A stretch of DNA of 64,000 nt, taken from the NCBI GenBank assembly GCA_030538185.1, contig JAUNUK010000005.1, positions 62,001 through 126,000 of the forward strand, given 5' to 3'. The position numbers were made by a program, and so were the translations under genes. The stretch is from Actinomycetaceae bacterium. GTDB lineage: Bacteria > Actinomycetota > Actinomycetes > Actinomycetales > Actinomycetaceae. This document shows, piece after piece, positions 26,439 through 35,858 of the stretch; position 1 is the stretch's first letter; every line of letters begins with the position of its first letter. The notes under the pieces are model-generated. The model saw only the letters and a list, made by a program, of their open reading frames with translations. It was not told where the DNA came from and did no database searches.

Positions 26439-28443
26439 ACAGGGCTTGGACACCGACGCATCGAGGGTATTGAATGAGGCAATAACCTTACTGGGAGGAA
26501 GCCCGCGTGCAGGCCAACAGGAAATGTGTGCAGCAATTGCCACAACCTTAGAAGAAGATGGCCACCTTATCGTGCAGGCGGGAACAGGTACAGGAAAATC
26601 TTTGGGATACCTGGCGCCGGCAGCTACCTTGGCCCTGAATCTGGGGCAGCCAGTTGTTGTGTCTACTGCCACGCTTGCCTTACAGCGACAGATTATGACG
26701 AAGGATGCGCCACTAATCCAAGAGGCATGCGGCAAGGTCTTGGGCCAACGTCCCCGCGTAGAGGTCCTCAAGGGCTGGTCAAACTATGTCTGTGTTCATA
26801 AACTGGCAGGGGGTTACAAAGACGACACACTCTTTGATGAGTCTCAGACTGGTGACTACACCTCAGTAACAGGTTTGTCAGACCAACTCAAGCGTGCACA
26901 GCTGTGGGCAGGGTCTAGTTCAACTGGTGATCGGGATGACTTAATCCCCGGAGTGAAAGACATTGCCTGGAAACAGCTTTCCGTATCCAAGGCGGAATGT
27001 CTGGGCAAAGAATGCCCTGTTAAATCTGAGTGTTTTGCCTTCCAAGCTCGAACATCAGCCAGCCAAGCAGACATTATTGTCACGAACCACTCGATATTGG
27101 GGATAACCGCGACCTCGAAGATCTCTGTCCTGCCTGAATTTGCCGCCGTTATCGTTGATGAAGCTCATGAGTTGGTGGACCGTGTGCGTTCCCAGTCATC
27201 CGTGGAGCTATCCGTTCGCCCCTTGAGCGTTTTGGCCAATAGGCTCCAGGGTCTTGGCCTGGACACTCAAGGCCTCAAAGAGGCAGCAGAGCAGTTGCGC
27301 GAGGCCTTGACAGTGATTGACGATGGACGTATAGCTCATCCCATTCCTCAAGTGCTCCACGATGTTTTGGCCGTGGTGGGTGCTGAGTCCAAGGAATTAT
27401 TTTCTGCCCTTTCACAACGTGATGACGATGAGGACACAACAACGGCGGGTACGAAACAGCAGCTTCGTGCAGGGCTTTTTGACGTCATAGATTTTGTGCA
27501 GGGGGTCATTGATGGCCAGCCTCAGGGAGAGGACCTGCAAAACCTGCCATTACCCACCCATGTCTTGTGGTGTTCCAGGGGCTCAGACGGTATGGCCTCA
27601 GCGCGTCTATACCGCGCTCCTTTGGATGTTGCTGAGGATATCGCGCAGGAATTATGGGAAGGCAGAGGGGTGATACTGACCTCAGCGACCCTGAACCTGG
27701 GGGGTTCCTTTGAGCCCATCGCTGCCAAAACGGGGATGACTAGGCTTTCTCAACCGTGGAAGCATCTCGATGTGGGCACTCCTTTTGAATTACAAAAGCA
27801 GGGAATCTTGTACACGGCAGGTCATTTGCCTCCCCCCGGTCGCGATGGGATTGATCCGCAAGTGTGGGAAGAAATGGCGGATCTGGTCTCAGCGTCTGGC
27901 GGTGGAATGTTGGGACTTTTTTCCTCACACAAAGCAGCGCAGCATGCTGCGTCCTACCTGCGAGCAGAGACGGACTACCCAATTTTTGCGCAGGGTGATG
28001 ACCAATTATCGACACTTTTGGAAGAGTTTAGAAACGATGAACGGGCATGTCTGGTAGGGACCTTGTCCTTGTGGCAGGGGGTGGATGCGCCTGGCCATAC
28101 TTGTCGCCTTGTTGTTATTGATCGCATACCTTTTCCAAGGCCAACAGATCCGGTAATTGAGGCTCTATCTGAGTCCGTTAAGGCGCGAGGTGGCTCTGAC
28201 TTTTTCGAGGTGTCGATGACCCATGCCGCTTTATTATTGGCACAAGGAGCGGGTCGTTTACTGCGCTCACCTCAAGATCGTGGTGTTGTGGCCGTCCTTG
28301 ACTCTAGGATCGAAACGAAACGGTATGGCACGTTCCTACTGCGTTCTTTGCCTCCGATGTGGCGCACAAACGATCCCCTCGTGGTTCGCCAAGCCTTGAA
28401 GAGGTTGTCAGGGCGTGAGATTGGCTCTATAGAGAGCGAATAA
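26431..28443 (+). CDS. dinG: ATP-dependent helicase, DinG/XPD family
   Basis: Superfamily 2 iron-sulphur DNA helicase of 670 residues from GTG 26431, which overlaps hflX by 8 bases; the longer frame upstream lies inside hflX. Walker A is AGTGTGKS near residues 50-57 and the DEAH box is VDEAHEL. Cysteines suited to a [4Fe-4S] cluster occur in YVCVHK and in ECLGKECPVKSEC. The C-terminal helicase motifs include GLFSSHKAAQHA and QGAGRLLRS. It has no own visible SOS box. It converges with lexA, and the two coding regions overlap by 17 bases at their 3' ends. Confidence 0.94.
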   Translation: MSEQGLDTDASRVLNEAITLLGGSPRAGQQEMCAAIATTLEEDGHLIVQAGTGTGKSLGYLAPAATLALNLGQPVVVSTATLALQRQIMTKDAPLIQEACGKVLGQRPRVEVLKGWSNYVCVHKLAGGYKDDTLFDESQTGDYTSVTGLSDQLKRAQLWAGSSSTGDRDDLIPGVKDIAWKQLSVSKAECLGKECPVKSECFAFQARTSASQADIIVTNHSILGITATSKISVLPEFAAVIVDEAHELVDRVRSQSSVELSVRPLSVLANRLQGLGLDTQGLKEAAEQLREALTVIDDGRIAHPIPQVLHDVLAVVGAESKELFSALSQRDDDEDTTTAGTKQQLRAGLFDVIDFVQGVIDGQPQGEDLQNLPLPTHVLWCSRGSDGMASARLYRAPLDVAEDIAQELWEGRGVILTSATLNLGGSFEPIAAKTGMTRLSQPWKHLDVGTPFELQKQGILYTAGHLPPPGRDGIDPQVWEEMADLVSASGGGMLGLFSSHKAAQHAASYLRAETDYPIFAQGDDQLSTLLEEFRNDERACLVGTLSLWQGVDAPGHTCRLVVIDRIPFPRPTDPVIEALSESVKARGGSDFFEVSMTHAALLLAQGAGRLLRSPQDRGVVAVLDSRIETKRYGTFLLRSLPPMWRTNDPLVVRQALKRLSGREIGSIESE

Positions 28444-29113
28444 CGGTTACGACTTTCCCTAAAATGGTGGCCGCATCTCCAAGAATAGGTTGGTAATCAG
28501 GGTTGCAGGGATCCAACCAAATATGGCCATCCCGTTTGGCAAACACCTTGACAGTGGCCTCGTTGTCCAAAAGGGCTGCGACAATTTCTCCTGGGAGTGC
28601 TGTGGCTTGATGCCTGACAACAACCCAGTCTCCAGAGCAGATAGCGGCATCATTCATGGAGTCGCCGACAACTTTCAGCATAAAGAGTTCCCCCGTGCCG
28701 GTGAAAAACTGTGGGATGCAGAAAGTGTCTTCCACAAGCTGATCAGCCGTTATGGGCATGCCTGCTGCAATCTGGCCAACCAGGGGCACCTGCGTACTTT
28801 GCTCAGTATCCGATATGCCAATGGGAAGAGGATAGGTCTCGATCGAAGGAGGCGACTGGGTTCGCGATGCTCCTTGAGGAAGGTTCACGATCTCAAGAGC
28901 GCGTGGGCTATTGGGGGTACGACGTAGGTACCCCTTTGTCTCAAGCACGTCTAAATGGTGCTTGACAGAAGATGGGCTGGATAAGCTAAGCGCGCCGGCA
29001 AGTTCCCTAACAGAGGGAGGGTAGCCGAGGTCGGTCGCTAATGACTGAAGCGCATCCAAGACCTCGATTTGCCTTTTACTTAAGGGCCGCACCGTGGACT
29101 CCTCGTCTGTCAT
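28427..29113 (-). CDS. lexA: SOS repressor LexA
   Basis: Dimeric repressor of DNA-damage genes that self-cleaves when RecA filaments form. It has 228 residues. The N-terminal winged helix-turn-helix covers about residues 12-72. The cleavage site Ala117-Gly118 is in QIAAGMP, and the catalytic dyad is Ser152 (GDSMNDA) and Lys189 (EATVKVF). The start is an ATG with a GGAAGGAATGC-type ribosome-binding site. An SOS box at 29214-29227 lies about 100 bases upstream, consistent with autoregulation. It is divergent from the LysM gene and its 3' end overlaps dinG by 17 bases. Confidence 0.97.
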   Translation of the reverse strand: MTDEESTVRPLSKRQIEVLDALQSLATDLGYPPSVRELAGALSLSSPSSVKHHLDVLETKGYLRRTPNSPRALEIVNLPQGASRTQSPPSIETYPLPIGISDTEQSTQVPLVGQIAAGMPITADQLVEDTFCIPQFFTGTGELFMLKVVGDSMNDAAICSGDWVVVRHQATALPGEIVAALLDNEATVKVFAKRDGHIWLDPCNPDYQPILGDAATILGKVVTVIRSL

Positions 29114-29213
29114 GGTGCATTCCTTCCTTTAGTTTTTCTTTGTCCCGAGTTTCGTGTCTGGGGTACGTGATGAGCTATTTCCATGAAGAAATATCAACGT
29201 TCTAGACAACTAT

Positions 29214-29227
29214 CGCACACCTGTTCG
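29214..29227 (-). promoter_or_regulatory. SOS (LexA) box, lexA-proximal
   Basis: CGCACACCTGTTCG has the CGAAC-N4-GTTCG layout with one mismatch in the left half. It is the box closest to lexA (100 bases from its start) and so the best candidate for lexA autoregulation. Confidence 0.72.
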
Positions 29228-29235
29228 AAAAACAC

Positions 29236-29264
29236 TAGACAAAAGGGCGGCGAGTCGCTACTCT
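29236..29264 (+). promoter_or_regulatory. Candidate promoter of the LysM gene
   Basis: TAGACA (29236-29241) and TACTCT (29259-29264) are separated by exactly 17 bases, fitting a housekeeping sigma promoter. The expected start point falls near 29271, inside the first of two adjoining LexA boxes. Confidence 0.5.
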
Positions 29265-29268
29265 TATT

Positions 29269-29297
29269 CGTACAGGTGTTCGTCGAACATGTGTACG
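29269..29297 (+). promoter_or_regulatory. Two abutting SOS (LexA) boxes before the LysM gene
   Basis: CGTACAGGTGTTCG (29269-29282) and CGAACATGTGTACG (29284-29297) each match CGAAC-N4-GTTCG with one mismatch and are separated by one base. Their 15-base repeat places two LexA dimers side by side over the predicted start point. Confidence 0.8.
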
Positions 29298-29324
29298 AGC
29301 CATTGATGCGAAAAGGAAGATGAC

Positions 29325-29816
29325 ATGCCCAACCTCTCTACGCTACGACATGTACAGCCTTCGGCCGCCTTCCCAGTCCACGGCTCCTCTGCTCTTGAGC
29401 CCATTCCCAGTTCCGGGGCGATACCTCGACTAAGGTTAATCCAGGGGGGAAGTCTGGGTGCGCCAGATTCTTCAGCTAACCCCGACAAGCAGGAAGTTTC
29501 TAAAGCTCTCAATTCAGAGCAAAAACAGTTGAAGGGTGTGTCTGGGATTTTTTCTCGAGCACTCCTGTGGACATTTTTTGCCGTTGTCGCCCTGCTGCTC
29601 GGCGGGGGAGCAGGCTTCGCCCTTTCACCAAGTGCGGACGCAGTTCCTGTAGGGAAATACGTGGTTGCACCAGGGGACACACTGTGGTCTATTGCGCAAA
29701 GACACACTGCGTTGGGTACAGAGATTGGTGACGCCCTGGTTCATATACAAGAGGTCAACGGTTTAGAGACCCAAGTATTACAAGTGGGACAAGTTCTAAA
29801 AATTCCCGCTTTATGA
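29325..29816 (+). CDS. LysM-domain membrane protein, candidate SOS-induced division inhibitor (Rv2719c/YneA type)
   Basis: 163-residue single-pass protein. The first 78 residues are hydrophilic and probably cytoplasmic, one membrane helix spans about residues 79-100, and a LysM peptidoglycan-binding domain spans about 111-161 ([25 protein letters not shown]). The layout, divergent from lexA and just before nrdR, is that of Mycobacterium tuberculosis Rv2719c and resembles Bacillus yneA, which block division after DNA damage. Two LexA boxes sit at its predicted start point. The N-terminal part is longer than in YneA. The division-inhibitor role is inferred from position and architecture, not from a catalytic motif. 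Confidence 0.87.
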   Translation: MPNLSTLRHVQPSAAFPVHGSSALEPIPSSGAIPRLRLIQGGSLGAPDSSANPDKQEVSKALNSEQKQLKGVSGIFSRALLWTFFAVVALLLGGGAGFALSPSADAVPVGKYVVAPGDTLWSIAQRHTALGTEIGDALVHIQEVNGLETQVLQVGQVLKIPAL

Positions 29817-29881
29817 TTTGCACAGTCCTCCCCGGGGGACCTACGGTTCTTTCTAGACACCCAATAGAAAGAGCCCCCGAA

Positions 29882-30334
29882 GTGCATTGCCCTTTTTGCC
29901 ATCACAATGACTCCCGAGTTGTGGACTCACGCGTCCAAGATGAAGGTCTGTCCATTCGCAGACGCCGAGAGTGCCCTGAATGCTTACGCAGGTTCACGAC
30001 AGTTGAGACCGCTACTCTTATGGTCAAGAAACGCTCAGGTGTCATTGAGTCTTTTTCACGAGACAAAATAGTTGCAGGTGTCCGCAAGGCTTGCCAAGGC
30101 AGGCCCGTGAGTGATGCAGATTTGGCTCTTCTAGCCCAGAAAGTTGAAGAATCGCTACGCCAAACTGGAGTGGCGCAAATTGACTCAAGTGTGATTGGAA
30201 CCGCCATATTGGGCCCCCTGCGTGAATTGGATGAGGTTGCTTACCTTCGCTACGCCTCCGTCTATTCCGAATTTAATTCACTTGAAGACTTTGAAGATGC
30301 CATCGCATCTCTGCGCCTCGATCACCAAGAGTGA
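29882..30334 (+). CDS. nrdR: Transcriptional repressor NrdR
   Basis: Zinc-ribbon/ATP-cone repressor of ribonucleotide reductase genes. I chose GTG 29882, giving 150 residues and placing the zinc-ribbon cysteines at 3, 6, 31 and 34, as in the family, where the first Cys is nearly always residue 3. The longer frame from 29813 overlaps the LysM stop and is less likely. The ATP-cone ([16 protein letters not shown] onward) fills the rest. It is probably co-transcribed with the SOS-controlled LysM gene, linking dNTP supply to the damage response. No nrd genes lie in the window. Confidence 0.96.
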   Translation: MHCPFCHHNDSRVVDSRVQDEGLSIRRRRECPECLRRFTTVETATLMVKKRSGVIESFSRDKIVAGVRKACQGRPVSDADLALLAQKVEESLRQTGVAQIDSSVIGTAILGPLRELDEVAYLRYASVYSEFNSLEDFEDAIASLRLDHQE

Positions 30335-30341
30335 TGGAGTG

Positions 30342-32117
30342 CTATTTGGTTTTGTCTTGTTCTAATACCTGCTGACGTACCTCGCGACGCAAGACTTTGC
30401 CCAGTTGCGAACGGGGCAAGCTGCGCAGAACAGAGATTGAGCGGGGCAGGGCATAACGAGGCAGTTTATCCTCCACCCACGCTCGCACCTGCGCGAGTGT
30501 CAACTTAGCGCCCTCGGCAAGTACCAATACTGCCCGCACCTCTTCGCCCCTCGTGGCATCTGGTATGCCCACTACAGCTACTTCTTCAATGCCGGGCATG
30601 TCGGCTATGGCTTCTTCCACCTGAGAGGGGAAGATATTGAATCCGCCAGAGATAATAAGTTCTTTCCGCCGATCAGCCATGACGATGAAATCGTCATCCT
30701 CGCGCACTAGGTCTCCGGTGCGCAACCAGCCCTCTTGAGTAAAGGCTGCAGCGGTTTCTTCCGGGTCATTCCAATAACCTGGGGTGACGCCTGGACCCTT
30801 GACAATGAGTTCCCCGACCTCACCGGGTGCCACATCTTTTGTGGGGTCCTCAGGCTCCACTACGCGGATGTGAATAGAGGGAAACACAATCCCGAGTGTG
30901 CCTGGTCGTCTTTGGGGGGTGAATGGAGAACCCAGGACGATGGGCGAGGTTTCCGTCATTCCGTAGCCTTCAACCAAGTATCCCTTGGTTATTTTTTCCC
31001 ACCCTTGGGCTATTTGTTCCGAAAGAGGCATGGCCCCTGAAATGGCATAGCGGAAACTCGTGATGTCCGCATTTGCCTCGGCTGCTGCGGCGGTGAGGCG
31101 TTGAAATACTGGGGGGACTCCCAAAATGAACGTGCCCTTGCGGCGTTTCATTGCATCCAAAACCATATCGGTTGAAAATCTGGGGAAAAGCACCAAGGTG
31201 GCTCCCATGCGCAGGGCTGAAAGCATGGTGAGATTCAAGCCGAAGGCGTGGAAGAAAGGCAAGACGCAGTACCACGTTTCTGCGCCTTCACGCAGATTAA
31301 CTACCCAGGCCACGGCTGCCTCGACATTCGTGACCAAATTGCGGTGAGTCAATACCACAGCCTTTGGGCTGCCCGTGGTCCCACCTGTGTGTAAGAGAAC
31401 GGCAGGAAGATCAGGATCAGAATCTGGTACGGGCCCAAGGCTCAGAGGTTTGCAGGCGTTCAACTCACGATCAAAATCCTTGCAACCAGCTGGAACAGGA
31501 CCTCGAAGCTGATCCAGAAGGTCGCGAGCTTTTGCAAGGGGGAGCTTTAATGCCATTCGTTTCACAATTGGCATTGCTGCCGTCATATTGACAGTAAAAA
31601 CAGTTCGCCCTTGGAAATCAGAGTCGAGGACGACATGATCTACGGACTTCTCCCACACAACCACCACCTTTGCGCCGTGGTTCTTCAACTGCCACTGCAT
31701 CTCATTGACAGGTGCCAAAGGGTTGTGGCAGGCCACTACTGCGCCTAGCTCTAAAGCAGCGTAGAAAGCAATAATGAACTGAGGGCAGTTGGGCAAAATC
31801 AGGGCAAGACGATCCCCAGGCCCAAGCCCATAGGTTTTGAAGAGGGCGGTGGTTTTGGCAATTTGTTCATAAAGCTGCTTATAGGTCAGGGTTGCGCCAA
31901 AAAAATCGGTGGCAACCCTGTGTGGGTAAGCAGCAACTGCTTCGTGCAGACCTGCCACCAGTGAAGACCCATCGTTTGGTATATCCTGCGGCACTCCAGG
32001 GGGGTACAGCGCCCGGTGCCTCGCAGTGAGAGGCGATAAATTGGAAGGGTCTACGTAGCGAGGCAGAGGTATCCCAGCAGCAGGATACCCAGAAGCGAGG
32101 TCAAGACCGATAGACAC
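30342..32117 (-). CDS. fadD: Long-chain fatty-acid-CoA ligase (AMP-forming)
   Basis: Adenylate-forming acyl-CoA synthetase of 591 residues. The P-loop-like motif is HTGGTTGSPKAVVLTH, then EGYGMTETSP, GWLRTGDLV and the C-terminal lysine region ending RSQLGKVLRR. These are the A3, A5, A7/A8 and A10 motifs. Chain-length preference is not readable; a medium- or long-chain fatty acid is the family default. It converges with nrdR across a 7-base gap and is followed upstream (minus strand) by serA. Confidence 0.93.
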   Translation of the reverse strand: MSIGLDLASGYPAAGIPLPRYVDPSNLSPLTARHRALYPPGVPQDIPNDGSSLVAGLHEAVAAYPHRVATDFFGATLTYKQLYEQIAKTTALFKTYGLGPGDRLALILPNCPQFIIAFYAALELGAVVACHNPLAPVNEMQWQLKNHGAKVVVVWEKSVDHVVLDSDFQGRTVFTVNMTAAMPIVKRMALKLPLAKARDLLDQLRGPVPAGCKDFDRELNACKPLSLGPVPDSDPDLPAVLLHTGGTTGSPKAVVLTHRNLVTNVEAAVAWVVNLREGAETWYCVLPFFHAFGLNLTMLSALRMGATLVLFPRFSTDMVLDAMKRRKGTFILGVPPVFQRLTAAAAEANADITSFRYAISGAMPLSEQIAQGWEKITKGYLVEGYGMTETSPIVLGSPFTPQRRPGTLGIVFPSIHIRVVEPEDPTKDVAPGEVGELIVKGPGVTPGYWNDPEETAAAFTQEGWLRTGDLVREDDDFIVMADRRKELIISGGFNIFPSQVEEAIADMPGIEEVAVVGIPDATRGEEVRAVLVLAEGAKLTLAQVRAWVEDKLPRYALPRSISVLRSLPRSQLGKVLRREVRQQVLEQDKTK

Positions 32118-32173
32118 GAGGTTATGGTATCGCCTTGTGTGCTAAATCGTCTCTTTGAACGGTGCTTTACAGA

Positions 32174-33388
32174 CTATTCCTGGGTCGAGATTACCCGCAG
32201 ACGCAAGGTATCTTCCAAGGATCTGACCTGGGCCAAGGCTTCGACTGGCAGTTCCGAAGAGACATCAGTGATCACATAACCCAATTCACCCTTGGTACCC
32301 AAGATTTGGCCCTCGATGTTGACGCCAGTCTCTGCAAATATCTGGTTGACCTTGGCCAAGACGCCAGGAGTGTTGTGGTGGAAGAAAGCGATGCGGTGAC
32401 GACCATGCTCTGAAAGAGGAAGGCTCAAACTTGGCACATTGACCGCCATATCGGTTGAGGCCAGAAGCTCGTAGGAAGCCATTTTATCTGCCACAAATTC
32501 GCCAATATCTTTTTGCGCCTCCATGGTGGAACCACCGATATGAGGCGTCAAAATGACGTTTTCCAGGCCCGTGAGTTCTGACGTAAAGGGATCGCCGTTC
32601 TTTAAAGGTTCCACGGGGAATACGTCGATAGCTGCCCCCGAAATATGTCCGGAGGTGATGGCTTCACGTAGAGCATTGATGTCCAGGATGGAGCCGCGGG
32701 CCAAGTTGATCAAAGATGCCCCTTTTTTCATCTGGGCAAATTGGACTGGGCCGAACATATTGTCGTTAGCTTCACGGCCATCGACGTGGAGGGAGACAAC
32801 ATCGGCAATACGCAAAACTTCTTCCATTGAGGACATCTTGGTGGCATTGCCGAGGGCCAGCTTTTGGATAATGTCATAGAAAACTACTTTCATCCCCATT
32901 GCCTCAGCCAAAACGGACAACTGGGAACCAATGCTGCCGTAGCCGATGATGCCTAGTGTGCGTCCTCGCACCTCATGGGAGCCGGAAGAGGACTTATTCC
33001 AAATTCCTCTCTGGAGCTCGGCGTTGCGTAAAGAGAGGCGACGTAATAGAGAAATAACCTCGCATATGGCCATTTCAACAACAGAGCGAGTGTTGGAGTA
33101 GGGCGCGTTAAAAACCGTGATGCCCTGCTTGGCGGCCTGGGCTAGATCAACCTGGTTGGTGCCAATACAAAAGCATCCAATACATGCCAGATCAGGGGAT
33201 GCCTCTAAAACTGCTTTCGTGATCATCGTCTTGGAACGGATACCCAAGATCTTTACACCAGTTAAAGCGTTGATGAGCTGGGACTCGTCTAAAGCACCAC
33301 TGAGGCGTTCAACCTCAATTCCAGCGTTTTCCAAAATGGGGTCGGCGCTAGTGTGGGGATCTTCAAGTAACAGAGCTCGTGTAGTCAT
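32174..33388 (-). CDS. serA: D-3-phosphoglycerate dehydrogenase
   Basis: Oxidises 3-phosphoglycerate in the first step of serine synthesis. At 404 residues it is the shorter E. coli-like type with a single C-terminal ACT domain, not the longer mycobacterial type with an extra domain. The NAD-binding motif GIIGYGSIG lies near residue 147, the catalytic His is in TPHIGGST, and the ACT domain runs from about residue 330 (HNTPGVLAKVNQIF), suggesting feedback by serine. It is flanked by fadD and a HelD-type helicase on the same strand with short gaps. Confidence 0.95.
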   Translation of the reverse strand: MTTRALLLEDPHTSADPILENAGIEVERLSGALDESQLINALTGVKILGIRSKTMITKAVLEASPDLACIGCFCIGTNQVDLAQAAKQGITVFNAPYSNTRSVVEMAICEVISLLRRLSLRNAELQRGIWNKSSSGSHEVRGRTLGIIGYGSIGSQLSVLAEAMGMKVVFYDIIQKLALGNATKMSSMEEVLRIADVVSLHVDGREANDNMFGPVQFAQMKKGASLINLARGSILDINALREAITSGHISGAAIDVFPVEPLKNGDPFTSELTGLENVILTPHIGGSTMEAQKDIGEFVADKMASYELLASTDMAVNVPSLSLPLSEHGRHRIAFFHHNTPGVLAKVNQIFAETGVNIEGQILGTKGELGYVITDVSSELPVEALAQVRSLEDTLRLRVISTQE

Positions 33389-33444
33389 GGAGGTAGTCTG
33401 TCACAATCGGCGAAAAGACTAAATTCCCCGGTGGCGGGTGCGGT

Positions 33445-35709
33445 CTAATGCGGGTGCATCCCGGCTGGAAGTGGACGTGAATGTAGAATTCGTAGCCTTT
33501 TTGTGGGACGCGTCATCGCCACGTATAGGTCGCCCAAAGCTTCCTTGGCAATGTCCGCAGGCTCAACCAAGATGACGGTGTCGAACTCCAGTCCTTTGGA
33601 CATTTGAGCATCCACAATAACCACTCGATCGGCGACAGGATCGTAACCCACATCGCTAAGTTGACGACCGTAAAGACCCGTTGCCCCGGATGCAACAATC
33701 ACTGCCAAACGACCACGACCCCGCCCTTCGGTGGCATCTAGGCGGGCAATTTCCTCCTTGAGGGCAGCCTTAACTGCTCCAACGAGAGCACTGTGAGTGG
33801 TTTGGGTGAAGGCTAAGGCATCGGGCACGTCTCTGGCGGCCTGCATCGGGTATTTAGGGGGAAATCCTGCCTTGGTACGGACATCTTGAGCTACCTTCAA
33901 GACGGACTCAGGTGTGCGGTAAGAGATTGTCAGCACTTCTTTACGTACCCCTGCGCGCACGGCAGGCCCCAAGATTTCTTCCCACGAATCATAAGACTGT
34001 GATGCAGAGCGTTGGTCGAGATCTCCCACAACGGTAAAAGACCTAGCTGGACACCGCCTCATGAGCACATTCCACGCCAAGGGCGACAGCTCTTGCGCTT
34101 CATCAACAACAATGTGGCCGTAGGTCCAGGCCCGATCCCTGCCCGCGCGTTCAGCCAAGGATTGAGATTCTGTCACAGCGTTGTAGCGGCCAGCCAGGAC
34201 TGCGGCAGAGACAATGCCGCCACCCAGATCCTGAGAGTCAATGGCTTCCTGGGCCCACTGCAGTTCCCGCGCTTCTCGAGCCCGGTTTTCATCTCGGGTG
34301 CGTATAGCCTCGGCTTCCACATGTGGTCCTAAAAGTTCTGCAAGTTCGTCCAGGATAGGTATGTCCTCTACCGTCCACGCACTGCCTTTGGGTCGGTAAA
34401 GCACCTCGCGTTCGCTCTCAGATAACTCTGGTGCATAGATCTTGAGCAGTTCAGGACGCGAATAGAGTCGTTCAAGCAGAGTTTGTGGTGCAGTGGGCAT
34501 CCAACACAGGTTCACCGCACGCTTAACGTCGATGGCGGTGCGCACATCTTCACGCATCCAAGAACGGTCATCTGGATCTGCTGACTCGCCTGCATAAGCG
34601 TCAGTCAATGCCTCTACGCAGGTGCGAGCAAAAATTTCTCGGGCCACATTGTGTGCAGCGTTAGAGCGCTGGGCCTTGAGCATTGCAGAATATGCCATAT
34701 GCCTCGTAAAGGTGACGGTTCCTCCAGGCACCTTCAATATCTGGTCCTCTTCGGGCAAACGTTGTAGGCCCTTGACTGCCCTTTTAGCGATCTGGACCCA
34801 CAACATAGATCCCTTCACCGCGGCCACCTCGGGAGTGTCATACTCGGTGGCGGTAATACCAGGAATGAGGTCAGCAAGAGTGGTGGATACAACACCTGTT
34901 TCCCCCAAAGACGGTAAGACTTGTTCGATGTAACGCAAGAAGACTTTCGAGGGCCCTACGATGAGCAGACCTGAACGGGCGAGCCTTTCTCGATAGGTGT
35001 AGAGCAAATATGCAGCGCGGTGCAGAGCAACGGCTGTCTTGCCGGTGCCGGGGCCTCCTTGGACGACAACCAAACCATCTATTTGTGAACGAATAACAGC
35101 GTCTTGTTGCGCCTGTATTGTGGCGACAATGTCGCTCATATGCCCTTGCCTTGCCTGGGAAACCGCAGCAATCAGGGCACCTTCGCCTTGCAAAGTGCTG
35201 TGGTCGATGCCTTGGGACGTGTCCAAGAGCTCATCTTCCAGACTTGTGACTTTGCGCAGGTGTGTACCAATATGCCGACGCCTGACAACCCCTTGGGGTG
35301 CGACTGCTGTAGCAGAGTAAAAGGCGCGCGCAGCAGGTGCTCTCCAGTCAATGAGTAGCTGCTCAGAAGTAGCGGAGTCCTTACGCAGGCCGACCCTGCC
35401 CACGTAACGGGCAACGGCAGAGTCGCTCATATCCAAACGGCCAAAAACAAGTCGTTCTTCGACCTGTTCAAGGCGAGAGGCTTCGTCTCCGAAATGGGCG
35501 GAAAAGGCATCTCGCTCCATGCGGGCTTGGGGAGTGCCAGAGGCGCCCTCGGCGTGTACCCTAATCTGTTCGGATCTGTAGAAGGTGCGCAGTTTGTCAA
35601 GGGAGTTATAGGCCAGATCTACCAGGTGCTGTTCAATGGCCATTTCAGCATCTAGGCTAGCCTCCGAATCGGGGCCGCTAGGTATCGCCGGCATTGGGGA
35701 AGTGGACAC
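33445..35709 (-). CDS. helD: HelD-type UvrD-like helicase, RNA-polymerase-associated ATPase
   Basis: Superfamily 1A ATPase of 754 residues that in relatives releases RNA polymerase from stalled complexes and in some confers rifamycin tolerance. The N-terminus (about residues 20-110) is helical and charged, as in the secondary-channel arm of HelD. Walker A is QGGPGTGKTAV near residue 215; motif II is VDEAQELSPL; QMSKGLEFDT and YVAMTRPTKRL are late helicase motifs. It starts with GTG after GAGGAG. It is divergent from the PAC2 gene. I saw no clear 19-base rifamycin-response palindrome in the 149-base intergenic region. Confidence 0.9.
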   Translation of the reverse strand: MSTSPMPAIPSGPDSEASLDAEMAIEQHLVDLAYNSLDKLRTFYRSEQIRVHAEGASGTPQARMERDAFSAHFGDEASRLEQVEERLVFGRLDMSDSAVARYVGRVGLRKDSATSEQLLIDWRAPAARAFYSATAVAPQGVVRRRHIGTHLRKVTSLEDELLDTSQGIDHSTLQGEGALIAAVSQARQGHMSDIVATIQAQQDAVIRSQIDGLVVVQGGPGTGKTAVALHRAAYLLYTYRERLARSGLLIVGPSKVFLRYIEQVLPSLGETGVVSTTLADLIPGITATEYDTPEVAAVKGSMLWVQIAKRAVKGLQRLPEEDQILKVPGGTVTFTRHMAYSAMLKAQRSNAAHNVAREIFARTCVEALTDAYAGESADPDDRSWMREDVRTAIDVKRAVNLCWMPTAPQTLLERLYSRPELLKIYAPELSESEREVLYRPKGSAWTVEDIPILDELAELLGPHVEAEAIRTRDENRAREARELQWAQEAIDSQDLGGGIVSAAVLAGRYNAVTESQSLAERAGRDRAWTYGHIVVDEAQELSPLAWNVLMRRCPARSFTVVGDLDQRSASQSYDSWEEILGPAVRAGVRKEVLTISYRTPESVLKVAQDVRTKAGFPPKYPMQAARDVPDALAFTQTTHSALVGAVKAALKEEIARLDATEGRGRGRLAVIVASGATGLYGRQLSDVGYDPVADRVVIVDAQMSKGLEFDTVILVEPADIAKEALGDLYVAMTRPTKRLRILHSRPLPAGMHPH

Positions 35710-35858
35710 ACTGTCTCCTCGACAGAAAAAATGAGACTATCGATTATCCCCTATGGGAGCGTTATTTGCACCTTCGGCGAAGGTCCTCGTGGACGGTTAT
35801 GCTGTAGAGAGGGCAGATGCGTGTAAAGCGCCAAGTCTAGAGGTGAGAGGAGGAAGAA

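Noticed and set aside
29813..29881. Longer N-terminus for NrdR
   Set aside because: It would overlap the LysM gene and shift the zinc-ribbon Cys from residue 3 to about 26, unlike the family.
35710..35858. Rifamycin-response palindrome before helD
   Set aside because: Only a short CTGTC/GACAG repeat is seen close to the start codon; no long palindrome of the expected kind.
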